From the NCBI GenBank assembly GCA_964440345.1, contig CAYTSA010000005.1, positions 1 through 64,000 on the forward strand: a stretch of 64,000 bases of DNA, given 5' to 3'. Source of the stretch: CAYTSA01 sp964440345. GTDB taxonomy: Bacteria; Desulfobacterota; Desulfovibrionia; Desulfovibrionales; Desulfovibrionaceae. Below the pieces are notes generated by a model. That model ran no database searches and was not told the DNA's origin. It was given only the letters and a program-made list of their open reading frames with translations. The position numbers and the translations under genes are program-made. This document shows, one piece after another, positions 15,108 through 23,840 of this stretch (position 1 is its first letter; each line of letters begins with the position of its first letter).

Positions 15108-16085
15108 TCAGGTGATGCGGGCGTCGCTAAGCACGTAGACCAGACGTTTGTACATCTTGTCGTCAAAGGCGCCCTGCATCTCGTCGCGCATGACCTTCAG
15201 GGCGTCGTAGGGGCTCAAAGCCTTGGCGTAGGCCTTGTCGGTGGTCAACATATCGTAAATATTGCACACGCTGAGCACCCGGGCCTCCAGGGGGATGTCC
15301 TCGCCGCCCAGACCGCCGGGATAGCCCATGCCGTCGAATTTCTCGTGGTGGAAGATGATGCAGTTCAGGGTCCGCTGGCTTAGCGGCAGCGTGGCGCAGA
15401 TGCGCATGCCTTTGGCCGGGTGCGTCCGTATCAGGTCCCATTCGTAGGCAGTCATGTCTTTGGGATTTCTGTTCAGCACCTCAGAAGGAATCTCGGTTTT
15501 GCCTATGTCATGGAGCAAGGCGCCCATGCCGCATTCGCGCAGGGCGTTCTTGTCAAAATGCCGCTCCCGCTGCAGCAAGCTCAAGGTCAACACCATGACC
15601 TGGATGGAATGGCTGTACGTGTGGTACGTGTGGGAAATGAGCTGGGAAAAGCTGCGCAAGGCCTCTTTTTTAGTGAAAAATCTGATGGACGCGTTAACAA
15701 TGTCGGCCATGGCCTGGTGGGTTTTTTCGCTGAATCCCTTGGGCAACTTGGTCTCAAAGGCCTTCTTAAGCACCGTGGAAGACATGTTTACGAAAATCTT
15801 AGACCGTTCCTGGATGGGCACGCTCTCGTTCTGCAGCAGTTCTCCCAGGTTTTTGGCCAGGTATTCTTCGTATTCTCGTTTCTGCTCGGCCTTGATGTAA
15901 AACTCCGTGACCTCCAACACCTTGGTCAAGCGCTCCTCGCTGAACACGTCCCCTTTGTTGCAATACAAAATAAAATGCGAGCCGCGGCGCAAAAACAAAT
16001 CAAACTGGCCGCTCGTGCCCGGCACAATGGTCAGGGCCGCAACGCTCATATACTCCTGACCCTTGTCTACAATAGTCTTGTCCAT
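15108..16085 (-). CDS. HD-GYP domain protein, probable cyclic-di-GMP phosphodiesterase
   Basis: 325 residues. The C-terminal half is an HD-GYP domain: LLHDIGKTEIP, THPAKG, IIFHHEKFDGMGYPGGL, and VCNIYDMLTTDKAY. The metal ligands and the GYP tripeptide (GYPGG) are all present, so catalysis is likely intact; these enzymes open cyclic di-GMP. The N-terminal 130 residues resemble a DUF3391-type region. The gene stands alone, just right of the island boundary, and its last codons are part of the sequence echoed at 4497-4552. A PilZ protein encoded at 34791 is a possible member of the same signalling network. Confidence 0.9.
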   Translation of the reverse strand: MDKTIVDKGQEYMSVAALTIVPGTSGQFDLFLRRGSHFILYCNKGDVFSEERLTKVLEVTEFYIKAEQKREYEEYLAKNLGELLQNESVPIQERSKIFVNMSSTVLKKAFETKLPKGFSEKTHQAMADIVNASIRFFTKKEALRSFSQLISHTYHTYSHSIQVMVLTLSLLQRERHFDKNALRECGMGALLHDIGKTEIPSEVLNRNPKDMTAYEWDLIRTHPAKGMRICATLPLSQRTLNCIIFHHEKFDGMGYPGGLGGEDIPLEARVLSVCNIYDMLTTDKAYAKALSPYDALKVMRDEMQGAFDDKMYKRLVYVLSDARIT

Positions 16086-16152
16086 AACCTATCCCTGGGT
16101 GATGTCCTTGCGTGACGCGCATGATGCAACACAGTACAATTGCGCCTCATTA

Positions 16153-16653
16153 TCATGCAACAACATCGTTGGAAAGAGCCGCCAATGGCCTGTTCCGCGG
16201 CCGCAGCACCCTGACCGTGGCCCGCGGAGGCCTATGCTCTTGCAACAGCTCCCGAAGCCTGTCCGGATGCGCAAAACGCTCGCCTACGGCGGGCGCGCCC
16301 TTTATCTTGAACTCCCCGTCCCTACCCAGGGGCCACGCCTTTTGTTCCATGCAGCCCTGCGCCTGCTCCCGGGTCAGCGCCCAGCCCTGGCCCGGCCCGG
16401 TCAACAGCAGTAACGCCCACGACGCCTCGCTGAAAAAACGCACAGACTCAGCCCGCAACCCCCAAAAAGGCGGGTCTATACAGCTCGTGCGCACAATAAG
16501 CCAGCATTCACCATACTGAAAATAGGAACCATAACGCAAACGCTGCAAACCGCCGGACAACACCGCCAACCCCCGCGGCCTGGCCCCCAAACCTGCAGCC
16601 GTCAACATGGCCGGCGCATTGCGACGCGTTACGGAATATTCAAAAGCATGCAT
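16153..16653 (-). CDS. Hypothetical protein of unknown function
   Basis: An open frame of about 166 residues (174 if ATG 16677 is used) with codon usage like its neighbours. It begins MHAFEYSVTRRNAPAM and contains YGSYFQYGECWLIVR and ASWALLLLTGPGQGWAL. No membrane segment longer than a short hydrophobic patch, no signal peptide and no recognised motif. No good ribosome binding site precedes either start. It ends 67 bases from the HD-GYP gene start on the same strand. It could be a real lineage-specific gene; the evidence is only its length and composition. Confidence 0.45.
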   Translation of the reverse strand: MHAFEYSVTRRNAPAMLTAAGLGARPRGLAVLSGGLQRLRYGSYFQYGECWLIVRTSCIDPPFWGLRAESVRFFSEASWALLLLTGPGQGWALTREQAQGCMEQKAWPLGRDGEFKIKGAPAVGERFAHPDRLRELLQEHRPPRATVRVLRPRNRPLAALSNDVVA

Positions 16654-16689
16654 GGAAAAAGAATAGCAAAAGAACATCGAAAGGAAAAT

Positions 16690-16890
16690 AAGGAATCCGA
16701 GCGGTAAACTCTTGGAAGAGTTTTCCCTCTCGGGCTCTCCCTTTCAGAACTTATTACAACGCCCGCGCTTCGCGCAGGCAAAAGTTCAGAGCGCACCTTT
16801 GCTCCTCTTTTGAAAAGTTTTTGGGAAAGGGGTCCGGGGAAAACACTTTTTTTCAAAAAAGGTTTTCCCCGGCAACACGTCTTCGCCTTT
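16690..16890. repeat. Composite intergenic hairpin repeat, copy 2
   Basis: Second copy of the element at 545-722, in the same orientation and again immediately downstream of a minus-strand stop codon. It contains a small hairpin aaactctt/aagagttt at 16705-16722, the block aacgcccgcgcttcgcgcagg, and a larger hairpin at 16834-16872 that is largely missing from copy 1. Confidence 0.7.
16834..16872 (-). terminator. Hairpin downstream of the U32-family gene
   Basis: ccggggaaaac at 16834-16844 pairs with gttttccccgg at 16862-16872, and the interior ctttttt/aaaaaag extends the stem. It lies 21 bases beyond the stop codon of the U32 gene, so it is the likely terminator for that transcript. Confidence 0.65.
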
Positions 16891-16893
16891 TCT

Positions 16894-18885
16894 TTACAGC
16901 ACGCCGTGATCCCAATTGAATTCGCTGGTGCGGGTTGGTTCGGGCGCGGTTTTGGGCCGCGGCTCCACCAGGGTCATGGTCCAGCTGTAGCCGGCCTGTT
17001 CCAGTTCGTTCTTGTGGCTGGTCAGGTCCAGGGGCCAGTTGGGGTATACCCAGACGTCGTCATTGTTGATGCGGGTCCAGAATACTTCGCCTTTGGGGCT
17101 TTCCAGCGGCTGGCCGGGTTTGACGGCTTCGGCGCTGGTGCGCGAGATTCCCATGGGCCAGTAGCCGGCGACGACCACGCCCAGGGGTAGCGGCGACTGA
17201 GCAGGCAGGGCCAGGAAGTCTTCGCGGCCCAATTCCGGGCTGACGACGGCCGAGGAGAAGCCCAGGCCGGCCAAAGACTGCACGGCCAGGCCGTTGGCCA
17301 CGTTGCAGAAGGGGCCGGCCATGAGTTCGACTTTTTCTGGGTCAGGGAACAGAGATACCTGCCAAGGCGCGTTGCAGATGAAGCGCCGGCCTCCGTCGCG
17401 CACGAGCCGGTGGATGGTTCGGGTCCAGGTTTCCTCATTGTCCGGCCAGATGACTGGGGGCAGCGCCCACCATATCTTGTCGTACAGGGTGCGGGACATG
17501 GTCTTGGGCGTGGCCGGCGTGAGCCACAGGCCGGTGTTGCCCCGCGGTTTGCCCTGTTTGCCCGGCGGCAGGAACCGCAGCACGGTCATGCCCGCGGCCT
17601 TGCCCGACCGGGGAGCGGGGGAAGGCAAGCGCGGGGCGAACGAGGACGAGCCGACCTTGGGCTCAGGCAGGTTTTTGCTTTCAGCTTCCATGCGCCGCAA
17701 TATGTCCAGCAGGTCTTTTTCCTGCCGGTCGATAAGCGCGACCAGGGTTCCGGCCTTGGGCCGGTTCTTGCCAGGCAGCTTCAGGTCCAGCCGGCCGCGT
17801 TTGGGCGTGAATTTGCGCACTTTCCAGGTACAGTGCCAGGGCTCGTCCTCTGTGCCTATGCGCAGCAGGTCTCCGGGCAGCAGCTCAATGAAGGGCTTCA
17901 TGTAGGCCTGGTTCTCCGGGGTGTAGATAATCTTGCCGGCAGTCAGACCGGAGGAGGTGGACTGCTCCGGCTGCACAGGCGTCTGCTGCCGCTGGGGCAG
18001 AAAGCGGTAGTGACTGCCGGGCCGGCCCAAGGCGGTTTCGAGCAGCCGCTGGGCTTCTTTGCGGGCCTGAGGGTCGTGACCGTGGTCGCGCAGCATGCGG
18101 TAGGCGGTCACGGTGTAGTAGACGTAGTGCGGCCCTTTTTTGCGGCCTTCTATTTTCCAGGCTTTGACCTGGGGTACGGCGAGCAGGGTTTTGACCAGCA
18201 CGTCCAGGGAGAGGTCCAGGCAGGAGAAGAACCGGGCCTGCCGGCCCTTGAGCTTGTAGACCCTCCGGCAGGGCTGCACGCAGCGTCCGCGCAGGCCAGA
18301 CTTTCCTCCCATGTAGCTGGACCAGTAGCAGCGGCCAGAGACGCAGTAGCACAGGGCGCCGTGGATGAAGACCTCCAGGCCGAAATCTGGACCCATGTCG
18401 TCCGGACAGGCTTCGGCCATGGATTTTATTTCATCGATGGAGAGCTCCCGGGGCAAAACCACACGGCTGGCGCCCAGTTGCCGGGCCGGACCCAGCGCGG
18501 CCTGGTGGGTACAGTTGGCCAGGGTGGAAAAATGCAGCTCACCCGCGTATCCTGCTTGCCGTGCCAGCCGGGCCGCGCCTAAGTCCTGGACGATGAGCGC
18601 GTCTGGCTGTACATATTGTTGCAAGCGGTGCATCAACCGGCCGGCGGCGTCCAGGTCTCCGGGTTTGAGCAGAGTGTTCAGCGCCATGTACAGGCGCACC
18701 CCCCGGTCCCGGGCCATGGCCGCCAGCCGGGCCAGTTCGGTAAGGGAAAAATTATCCGCAGCCATGCGCGCGGAAAAATGCTTCAGGCCTAAATAGGCCG
18801 CATCCGCCCCGGCGGCCATGGCCGCCAAAAGGCTTTGCGGCCCCCCGGCCGGGGCAAGAATCTCAGGGACAAACGGTTTCGTCAT
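16894..18885 (-). CDS. Peptidase U32 family protein (RlhA/TrhP/YegQ-like)
   Basis: 663 residues. The N-terminal two thirds match the U32 family: PEILAPAGGPQSLLAAMAAGADAAYLGL at the start, LIVQDLGAARLA, then HGALCYCVSGRCYWSSYMGGKSGLRGRCVQPCRR, whose cysteines probably bind an iron-sulfur cluster. Bacterial U32 members have been linked to hydroxylation of RNA bases rather than proteolysis. The C-terminal 250 residues carry a variable extension. The start at 18885 has AAGGA upstream. Its ATG overlaps, on the opposite strand, the ATG of pyrK: both lie in the palindrome tcatga. The composite repeat follows its stop. Confidence 0.85.
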   Translation of the reverse strand: MTKPFVPEILAPAGGPQSLLAAMAAGADAAYLGLKHFSARMAADNFSLTELARLAAMARDRGVRLYMALNTLLKPGDLDAAGRLMHRLQQYVQPDALIVQDLGAARLARQAGYAGELHFSTLANCTHQAALGPARQLGASRVVLPRELSIDEIKSMAEACPDDMGPDFGLEVFIHGALCYCVSGRCYWSSYMGGKSGLRGRCVQPCRRVYKLKGRQARFFSCLDLSLDVLVKTLLAVPQVKAWKIEGRKKGPHYVYYTVTAYRMLRDHGHDPQARKEAQRLLETALGRPGSHYRFLPQRQQTPVQPEQSTSSGLTAGKIIYTPENQAYMKPFIELLPGDLLRIGTEDEPWHCTWKVRKFTPKRGRLDLKLPGKNRPKAGTLVALIDRQEKDLLDILRRMEAESKNLPEPKVGSSSFAPRLPSPAPRSGKAAGMTVLRFLPPGKQGKPRGNTGLWLTPATPKTMSRTLYDKIWWALPPVIWPDNEETWTRTIHRLVRDGGRRFICNAPWQVSLFPDPEKVELMAGPFCNVANGLAVQSLAGLGFSSAVVSPELGREDFLALPAQSPLPLGVVVAGYWPMGISRTSAEAVKPGQPLESPKGEVFWTRINNDDVWVYPNWPLDLTSHKNELEQAGYSWTMTLVEPRPKTAPEPTRTSEFNWDHGVL

Positions 18886-19699
18886 GACACATTCCTTGGC
18901 AAAAGAAAAAACTCCCAGTTGCAAAGACTTGAGAGTACGCTCGCTGACCCGCCATGGTCAAACGGAAAAGGGCTCCGAAGCGGGTCCGGAAGTGTACACC
19001 CTGATTCTGGAGAACCCGGGCTGGCCGGAGTGGACACCCGGCCAGTTCGCCATGGTCCGCTCACCGGAATGGAAGGACCTGACCTGGGGCCGGCCGCTGT
19101 CCATCTGCGACGTCACGGACGAGGCGCTGATCCTCTTTTTCCAGGTCTACGGCCGGGGCACAGAGCGGCTGGGCCGGGTGCGCGAGGGCGAAACGCTCAC
19201 GGTCTGGGGCCCGCTGGGCAAAGGTTTTGCCGTAGAGCCGGAGCGTAAAACCCTGATCCTGGCCGGGGGCGTGGGCTTGCCGCCCTTTGTAGGCTATGCG
19301 CGCCGCCATCCGGCGCCGGAAAACGTCTCACTCTTTTTTGGCCGGCGCACAGGGCTGGAGTACTACCCCATCTACGAGGACGCAGCCAGAGCCGTGGCCG
19401 CCGAGTCCTTTCTGGAGCAAAGCCGTGCAGACCTGAACATCTTCATATCTATGATCCGCGAGCGCATGGAGAACCATGCCGACGGGCTGACCTTGGCCTG
19501 CGGGCCAACGCCTTTTTTACGGACCATCCAGAAGTTCTCCCTAGAGCTGCAGTCCAAGTGCCAACTTTCCTTGGAGAACAAAATGGGCTGCGGCGTGGGC
19601 GCGTGTTTGGGCTGCGTCGTCAAGGCTTCGGGCGGCTGGCCTGTGCCGGTCTGCCAGCTGGGGCCGGTGTTCTGGGCGGACAAAGTGGACCTGGATTGA
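18884..19699 (+). CDS. pyrK: Dihydroorotate dehydrogenase B, electron transfer subunit
   Basis: 271 residues. PyrK passes electrons from the PyrD flavin to NAD through FAD and a 2Fe-2S cluster. Visible: FAD-binding RPLSICDV near residue 72, the NAD-binding ILAGGVGLPPFVGYA near 125, and the C-terminal cluster motif CGVGACLGC with a fourth Cys in VPVCQLGPVF. The only ATG before the conserved region is 18884, which lacks a clear ribosome binding site and shares bases with the divergent U32 start; TTG 18896 is an alternative. It is 16 bases upstream of pyrD, the standard pyrK-pyrD order of class 1B enzymes. Confidence 0.92.
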   Translation: MTHSLAKEKTPSCKDLRVRSLTRHGQTEKGSEAGPEVYTLILENPGWPEWTPGQFAMVRSPEWKDLTWGRPLSICDVTDEALILFFQVYGRGTERLGRVREGETLTVWGPLGKGFAVEPERKTLILAGGVGLPPFVGYARRHPAPENVSLFFGRRTGLEYYPIYEDAARAVAAESFLEQSRADLNIFISMIRERMENHADGLTLACGPTPFLRTIQKFSLELQSKCQLSLENKMGCGVGACLGCVVKASGGWPVPVCQLGPVFWADKVDLD

Positions 19700-19715
19700 A
19701 ACAAAGGAAAGAGAG

Positions 19716-20644
19716 ATGTCTAAACAAATAGACACCCACGTGAGTCTTCCAGGCCTGGAGCTGCGAAACCCCGTGCTCACTGCGTCCGGGACTTTTGGCT
19801 ACGGGCTGGAGTTTGAGAGCTTCGGTGATGTGCGGACCCTGGGCGGCGTTGTGGTCAAGGGCCTCTCGCTCAAGGGAAGACCCGGCAATCCGTCCCCGCG
19901 CATTGCCGAGACGCCCTGCGGCATGCTCAACGCCATTGGCCTGCAGAATATTGGGGTGGACGGATTTTTGAAAATAAAGCTACCCAAACTGCCCCATGCC
20001 GAGCTGCCGGTGATAGCCAACCTGTACGCCNNNNNNNNNNGGACGAGTTTGCTGAACTGGCCGCGCGGCTGGCCGGCGCCGAGGGCGTAGCCGCGCTGGA
20101 GGTGAACGTCTCCTGCCCCAACGTGCGCGAGGGCGGCGTGCTTTTTGGCCAGGACCCCAAACGCGCCGCGGCCGTGACCGCAGCGGTGAAGCAGCGGGCC
20201 GGGAACACGCCGGTTATTGTCAAGCTTTCGCCCAATGTGACAGACATCGCGGCCATAGCCCGAGCCGTGGCCGACGCCGGGGCGGACATGATCTCCTGCA
20301 TCAACACCCTGACCGGCATGGCTGTAGACCTGGAGCGCCGCGCGCCCAGGCTGGCCAACGTGATGGGCGGCCTTTCCGGCCCGGCCATAAAGCCCGTGGC
20401 GTTGCGCTGCGTCTACCAGGTATGCCAGGCTGTGGAGGTCCCGGTAATCGGCGTAGGCGGCATAGCCAGCGCCGATGACGTACTGGAGTTTATCCTCGCG
20501 GGGGCTCACGCCGTACAGGTGGGCACAGCCAATTTCATGCGGCCGGACGCGTCGTTCCGGATAGTGGAACAACTGCCCCAAGCCATGGAACGGCTGCAGA
20601 TTTCCAGCCTGGACGAGCTGCGGGGGTCTTTGCGGACGGAGTGA
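19716..20644 (+). CDS. pyrD: Dihydroorotate dehydrogenase B, catalytic subunit (interrupted by assembly gap)
   Basis: Catalyses oxidation of dihydroorotate to orotate in pyrimidine synthesis, with FMN, as a class 1B enzyme paired with PyrK. The first part reads to NLYA at 20030, ten Ns occupy 20031-20040, and the second part continues in another frame as DEFAELAARLAGAEG and VNVSCPNV, with the catalytic Cys. The frame change is explained by the arbitrary gap length, not by a true frameshift; only a few residues are missing. Later motifs: CINTLTGMAVD, GGLSGPAIKPVALR, and GVGGIASADDVLEFILAGA. AGGAAAGAGAG precedes the ATG. Confidence 0.93.
20031..20040. other. Scaffold gap (10 N)
   Basis: Ten undetermined bases inside pyrD. 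Conserved residues on both sides align to adjacent positions of the PyrD family, so the true missing sequence is short. Confidence 0.98.
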
Positions 20645-20686
20645 GGGGCGTAGCGAAGGCTCGCCGCAACAGCCAGGACTACAACT

Positions 20687-20722
20687 GAAGCCGCGACAGG
20701 AAATCCCGTCGCGGCTTCTTTA
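20687..20722 (+). terminator. Rho-independent terminator after pyrKD
   Basis: gaagccgcgac at 20687-20697 pairs with gtcgcggcttc at 20708-20718, with a ten-base loop and a short T-rich tail. It lies 43 bases after the pyrD stop. Confidence 0.85.
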
Positions 20723-20770
20723 CCCTTTCCACACAGACGCGTTTGTGCCTTGCGCCAGGCAACATAGTAG

Positions 20771-21538
20771 CTATTTCCAGTCCTTCAGGCCATATTTGTC
20801 CAGAATCTTGGCCAGCTCGCCGGAAGCGCGCATGTCCTGCACGGCTTTATCAAGCATATCGGCGTATTCTTGGGATTTGGGATTGGCCGGGCTAAAGGCC
20901 AGGTAGATGGGGTCGAACTCCTTGTCCGAGCCCGCATGCTCCACCTGGTCGGCTACGCCCATTTGCTTGGCCATGTACATGGCCACGTTCTTGTCCTCAA
21001 TGAGCACGTCGATGCGTTCGGCCAGCAGTTTCTTGATGTTGGTTTCCAGTGGCGACTCCCCTCCCTGGGCCTGGACCTTGTCCGTGCCCTGGTTAGCTTC
21101 GATGTAGGCGTTCACGTCTTCGCCGTAGTCGTAGTCGGCGATGTAGCCCAGATGCACCTCTTTGAGGGAGTCAATGCCGTTGTACGTCCAGGGATAGCCC
21201 TTGCGCTTGAAGTAGTGGTCGGCTACCTGGCCGAACTCTTCTTTGGGGAAAACAAAGCCCTCGGCGTCCTCAGTGGTGGCGCCGATGGCTGCAGTGAATT
21301 CGCCCTCGCGGGTCTTGTCCACTGCCCGGGACCAGGGAATGATTTCGTATTGCACTTGGCGGCCTGCGCCTCCAAAGACCTTTTGAGCCACTTCCACAAT
21401 GAACCCGGGTTTGTCCGAGCCCGGTTCACAGTTGTAGGGGCACCATTCATCAGCCACCAGAACTATCGTTTCCGCCTGGGCGGCGCCGGCCGCCAGCAGG
21501 ATCACCATCGCCAGGCACGCCAAAAATCCATTGCGCAT
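20771..21538 (-). CDS. Periplasmic substrate-binding protein, SBP_bac_3 family
   Basis: 255 residues with a signal peptide (ACLAMVILLAAGAAQAE). The mature chain begins IVLVADEWCPYNCEPGSDKPGFIVEVAQ, the usual first lobe of family 3 solute-binding proteins for polar amino acids, and contains the two-lobe hinge pattern with IPWSRAVDKTREGEFTAAIGAT. AGGAGAG lies upstream of the ATG. No ABC permease or ATPase genes adjoin it, so it may be an orphan binding protein or part of a sensory system. Ligand unknown. The stop is TAG. Confidence 0.85.
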   Translation of the reverse strand: MRNGFLACLAMVILLAAGAAQAETIVLVADEWCPYNCEPGSDKPGFIVEVAQKVFGGAGRQVQYEIIPWSRAVDKTREGEFTAAIGATTEDAEGFVFPKEEFGQVADHYFKRKGYPWTYNGIDSLKEVHLGYIADYDYGEDVNAYIEANQGTDKVQAQGGESPLETNIKKLLAERIDVLIEDKNVAMYMAKQMGVADQVEHAGSDKEFDPIYLAFSPANPKSQEYADMLDKAVQDMRASGELAKILDKYGLKDWK

Positions 21539-21761
21539 AGAACTCTCCTGATTAAATGATTTTGATGTTAGTGTTAGTTAGCCATCTTACAAAACACTGC
21601 AAAGGTTACACGGCCATGACAGCGTGAGGCGGTTCAGCGGCGCAACAACGAATTTTCCGTGACAAGCACCCCGCGCAAGGCTTTTCTTCCAGGCCGGGCC
21701 GTGCTAAAAAACGCCACGTTATCTTGCGCATCGCATGTCTTATACAGAGGGAGGATGCATC

Positions 21762-23495
21762 GTGGCCAGCCAATCGACCTATGAGTATTACAAGGACAAT
21801 CTGACAGCCATTCCGCCCCTGCGGGCCATGGCCGAGACCCTGCTCTGCGACCGCAGAGTGCGCAGCGTCACCGCGGCCGAAGCGTACGAGCTGGCTCGCA
21901 GACAGTGGGACGTCTACGCAACCGACGCCCCCATCTATCCGCCTGCAGCCAAGCGGCTGGGCCTGCCCGAGGGCGCCACGGTGCTGAACAACAACCATGG
22001 CAAGATCGTAGGCCGCACGGCCAATGCCCGGCGGTTCTACAACCGGCTCTCCGGACCGGACAAGAACAAGGTGCTTGGCGACCTGCGCGAGGCGGTGAGC
22101 GACTTTCGCAAACGGCCGCTCATCAAAGCCTCGGCCGTGGTGGGTTTGGACCCGGAGCTGATGCTCAAGGCCACCATCATCGGCGCCGAGGACGACGCGG
22201 TAAACATTTTCAACTGGCTGGTCAACTTCACGCCCTTTGACGAGCTGGCCCAGGAATACGCTTCCAGCAAGGTGCTGCCCATTCAGGACATCATCGTGGT
22301 GGGCGACAACGAGTGGCGCAACGAAGACCCCTTCTACCACAACCAGGGCTTCCCACAGCTGGCCCTGGTGGACGAAGAAGCCAACGTCATCTTCAACCTA
22401 GGCATGCGCTACTTTGGCGAGCGCAAGAAAGGCACGCTGACTCTGGCCTGGACCAGCGGCATCCGCGTGGGCATGGCCGCCTGCCACGGCGGGGTCAAGG
22501 AGCTGGATTTCTCCCAATGCGGCGACCCAGACGCCTGCAAGGCAGGCAAACGCTCCATCGCCTTTTTCGGTCTCTCTGGTACAGGCAAGTCCTCGCACAC
22601 CAACTCTCACGACAACGGCGGCACCCTGCCCGCCAACGTGGCCAAGGTGGTGCTGCACGACGACGCCTTTCAGATAGATACAGAGCAACAAGTCTGCCGT
22701 GTGTGGGAGCCGACCCTTTTCGACAAAACCGACTCCAGGCCCCTGGGACATCCGGACTGGGAGTACGTCATCTCCGTGATGAACCACGCCACTATTGAAG
22801 TGAAGGGAAAGGTTCTTCCCCTTGGCCAGGATGTGCGCAATCCCAACGGCCGGGCGCTGCTGGACCGCGACCTGCTGGGCTCATACGTAAACCGTTGCGC
22901 CTTTCCAGAAATACTCTGCTGGCTGATGAAGGACACCAGCCTGCCGCCTCTCGTCCGCTTTGAGGACCCGATGCTGGCCGTGGCCATGGGCGCCTCGCTT
23001 ATGACCCGCCGCAACCGGGCTGAAAACGTTTCCGAAGAAGAGCTCAAACAGCTCGTTTTCGTGCCCTTCGCCAACCCGTTTCGTGTCTACGAGCTGTGGA
23101 AGGATGTCGAGGCCTTTCTCGATGTGTTCGAACACGGGGCCGTGGGCTACGCTTTCAACTCCCACGGGTTCTGGAAATCATCAGACACAGACCTGGCCGC
23201 CATTCCGCTGCAGACCTCGCTGACGCTGCAGTCGGCCATTCTGATGCACAAGCTGGAGTGGGTGGAGTGGCCGCTGCTGCCCGGGGCCATGCTGCCCGAG
23301 CCGGTCACCGTGGACGCATTGCTGCCTGGCTACGCTGAGCGCTACGACCCGGACAATGTGGCCAATAAAGAGGAATACCTGAACACTCTGCGCTCCAGGC
23401 TGCAGGGCAGGCGGGAGTTCTTGCGCGACTCCGATTTGCGGGACAAGCCCGAGCTGCTGGCCAATTTGTTGCGGACACTGACATTGCGGGTGTAG
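21762..23495 (+). CDS. pckA: Phosphoenolpyruvate carboxykinase (ATP)
   Basis: 577 residues. Converts oxaloacetate and ATP to phosphoenolpyruvate, CO2 and ADP, linking the citric-acid branch to gluconeogenesis, or runs in reverse for carbon fixation. The kinase loop FFGLSGTGKSS lies at about 268-278, preceded by MAACHGGVK and followed by VLHDDAFQID with metal-binding acids. It is longer than E. coli PckA and belongs to the long bacterial form. I chose GTG 21762 because GGAGG lies seven bases upstream; the in-frame ATG at 21735 lacks a site. A tandem repeat begins at the last base of its TAG stop. Confidence 0.92.
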   Translation: MASQSTYEYYKDNLTAIPPLRAMAETLLCDRRVRSVTAAEAYELARRQWDVYATDAPIYPPAAKRLGLPEGATVLNNNHGKIVGRTANARRFYNRLSGPDKNKVLGDLREAVSDFRKRPLIKASAVVGLDPELMLKATIIGAEDDAVNIFNWLVNFTPFDELAQEYASSKVLPIQDIIVVGDNEWRNEDPFYHNQGFPQLALVDEEANVIFNLGMRYFGERKKGTLTLAWTSGIRVGMAACHGGVKELDFSQCGDPDACKAGKRSIAFFGLSGTGKSSHTNSHDNGGTLPANVAKVVLHDDAFQIDTEQQVCRVWEPTLFDKTDSRPLGHPDWEYVISVMNHATIEVKGKVLPLGQDVRNPNGRALLDRDLLGSYVNRCAFPEILCWLMKDTSLPPLVRFEDPMLAVAMGASLMTRRNRAENVSEEELKQLVFVPFANPFRVYELWKDVEAFLDVFEHGAVGYAFNSHGFWKSSDTDLAAIPLQTSLTLQSAILMHKLEWVEWPLLPGAMLPEPVTVDALLPGYAERYDPDNVANKEEYLNTLRSRLQGRREFLRDSDLRDKPELLANLLRTLTLRV

Positions 23496-23561
23496 GCGCG
23501 GCAGGGGTAGACGCTGCAGGGGTAAACGCTGCAGGGATAGACGCTGCAGGGATAGACGCGG
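23495..23561. repeat. 15-bp tandem repeat inside a toxin-antitoxin remnant
   Basis: Units of gacgctgcaggg.ta occupy 23495-23509, 23510-23524, 23525-23539 and 23540-23554, followed by a partial gacgcgg. The first unit is slightly diverged (ggcgcggcaggggta). On the minus strand they encode repeats of Val-Tyr-Pro-Cys-Ser. They begin exactly at the pckA stop and replace what should be the helix-turn-helix part of the antitoxin reading on the other strand. Confidence 0.85.
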
Positions 23562-23731
23562 ATGAGGCTGCAGTCCCTGTCCGCCTGAATGGGGGCCACA
23601 TTGTGGGGGATGAAGACTTCTGTTTCCGATCGCCCGTGCTCTGCGGCGTATTCCTCATATGGCGCAAGCACCTACAGCAGGCTGCCGGCAGCATCATGAA
23701 TGACCTGACGGCTATGCATCTGTTCGTTCAT
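23555..23731 (-). pseudogene. Remnant of XRE-family antitoxin gene
   Basis: From ATG 23731 the frame reads MNEQMHSRQVIHDAAGSLL, then TAG at 23672-23674, then VLAPYEEYAAEHGRSE, FIPHNVAPIQADRDCSLIR. This matches the N-terminal part of HTH antitoxins paired with RelE toxins (RQVIYDAAG...VLPYEEY...IPHEVV...SLIRAWR). The in-frame stop and the loss of the DNA-binding domain, replaced by 15-bp repeats, show the gene is broken. It begins two bases after the stop of the toxin remnant, as in intact relE-xre pairs. Confidence 0.65.
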
Positions 23732-23733
23732 CT

Positions 23734-23835
23734 CTATTTTCTCACATGCTCAAAGGACACGACGACAGGATTGGCGCCGCGGTCAACATGGAACAGCACG
23801 CGATAGCGGCCAACCCGCAGCCTCCCGTCTCCCGC
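23734..23835 (-). pseudogene. C-terminal remnant of RelE/ParE-family toxin
   Basis: Reading from about 23835 gives AGDGRLRVGRYRVLF followed by HVDRGANPVVVSFEHVRK and a TAG stop at 23734. The RLRVGRYRVLF core is the conserved end of RelE toxins. Only about 33 residues remain; the 5' part is missing, cut off at the end of the TPR gene (stop at 23841). Confidence 0.65.
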
Positions 23836-23840
23836 TCCCC

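Noticed and set aside
16894..18885. Collagenase or protease annotation for the U32 gene
   Set aside because: Cysteine-rich core and family knowledge point to RNA hydroxylation-type U32 proteins; no protease motif is seen.
20031..20040. Frameshift in pyrD
   Set aside because: The frame change coincides exactly with ten Ns of arbitrary gap length, and conserved residues continue on both sides.
23495..23561. Possible CRISPR array or attachment site
   Set aside because: Contiguous 15-bp repeats without spacers; treated as tandem expansion in a decayed gene.
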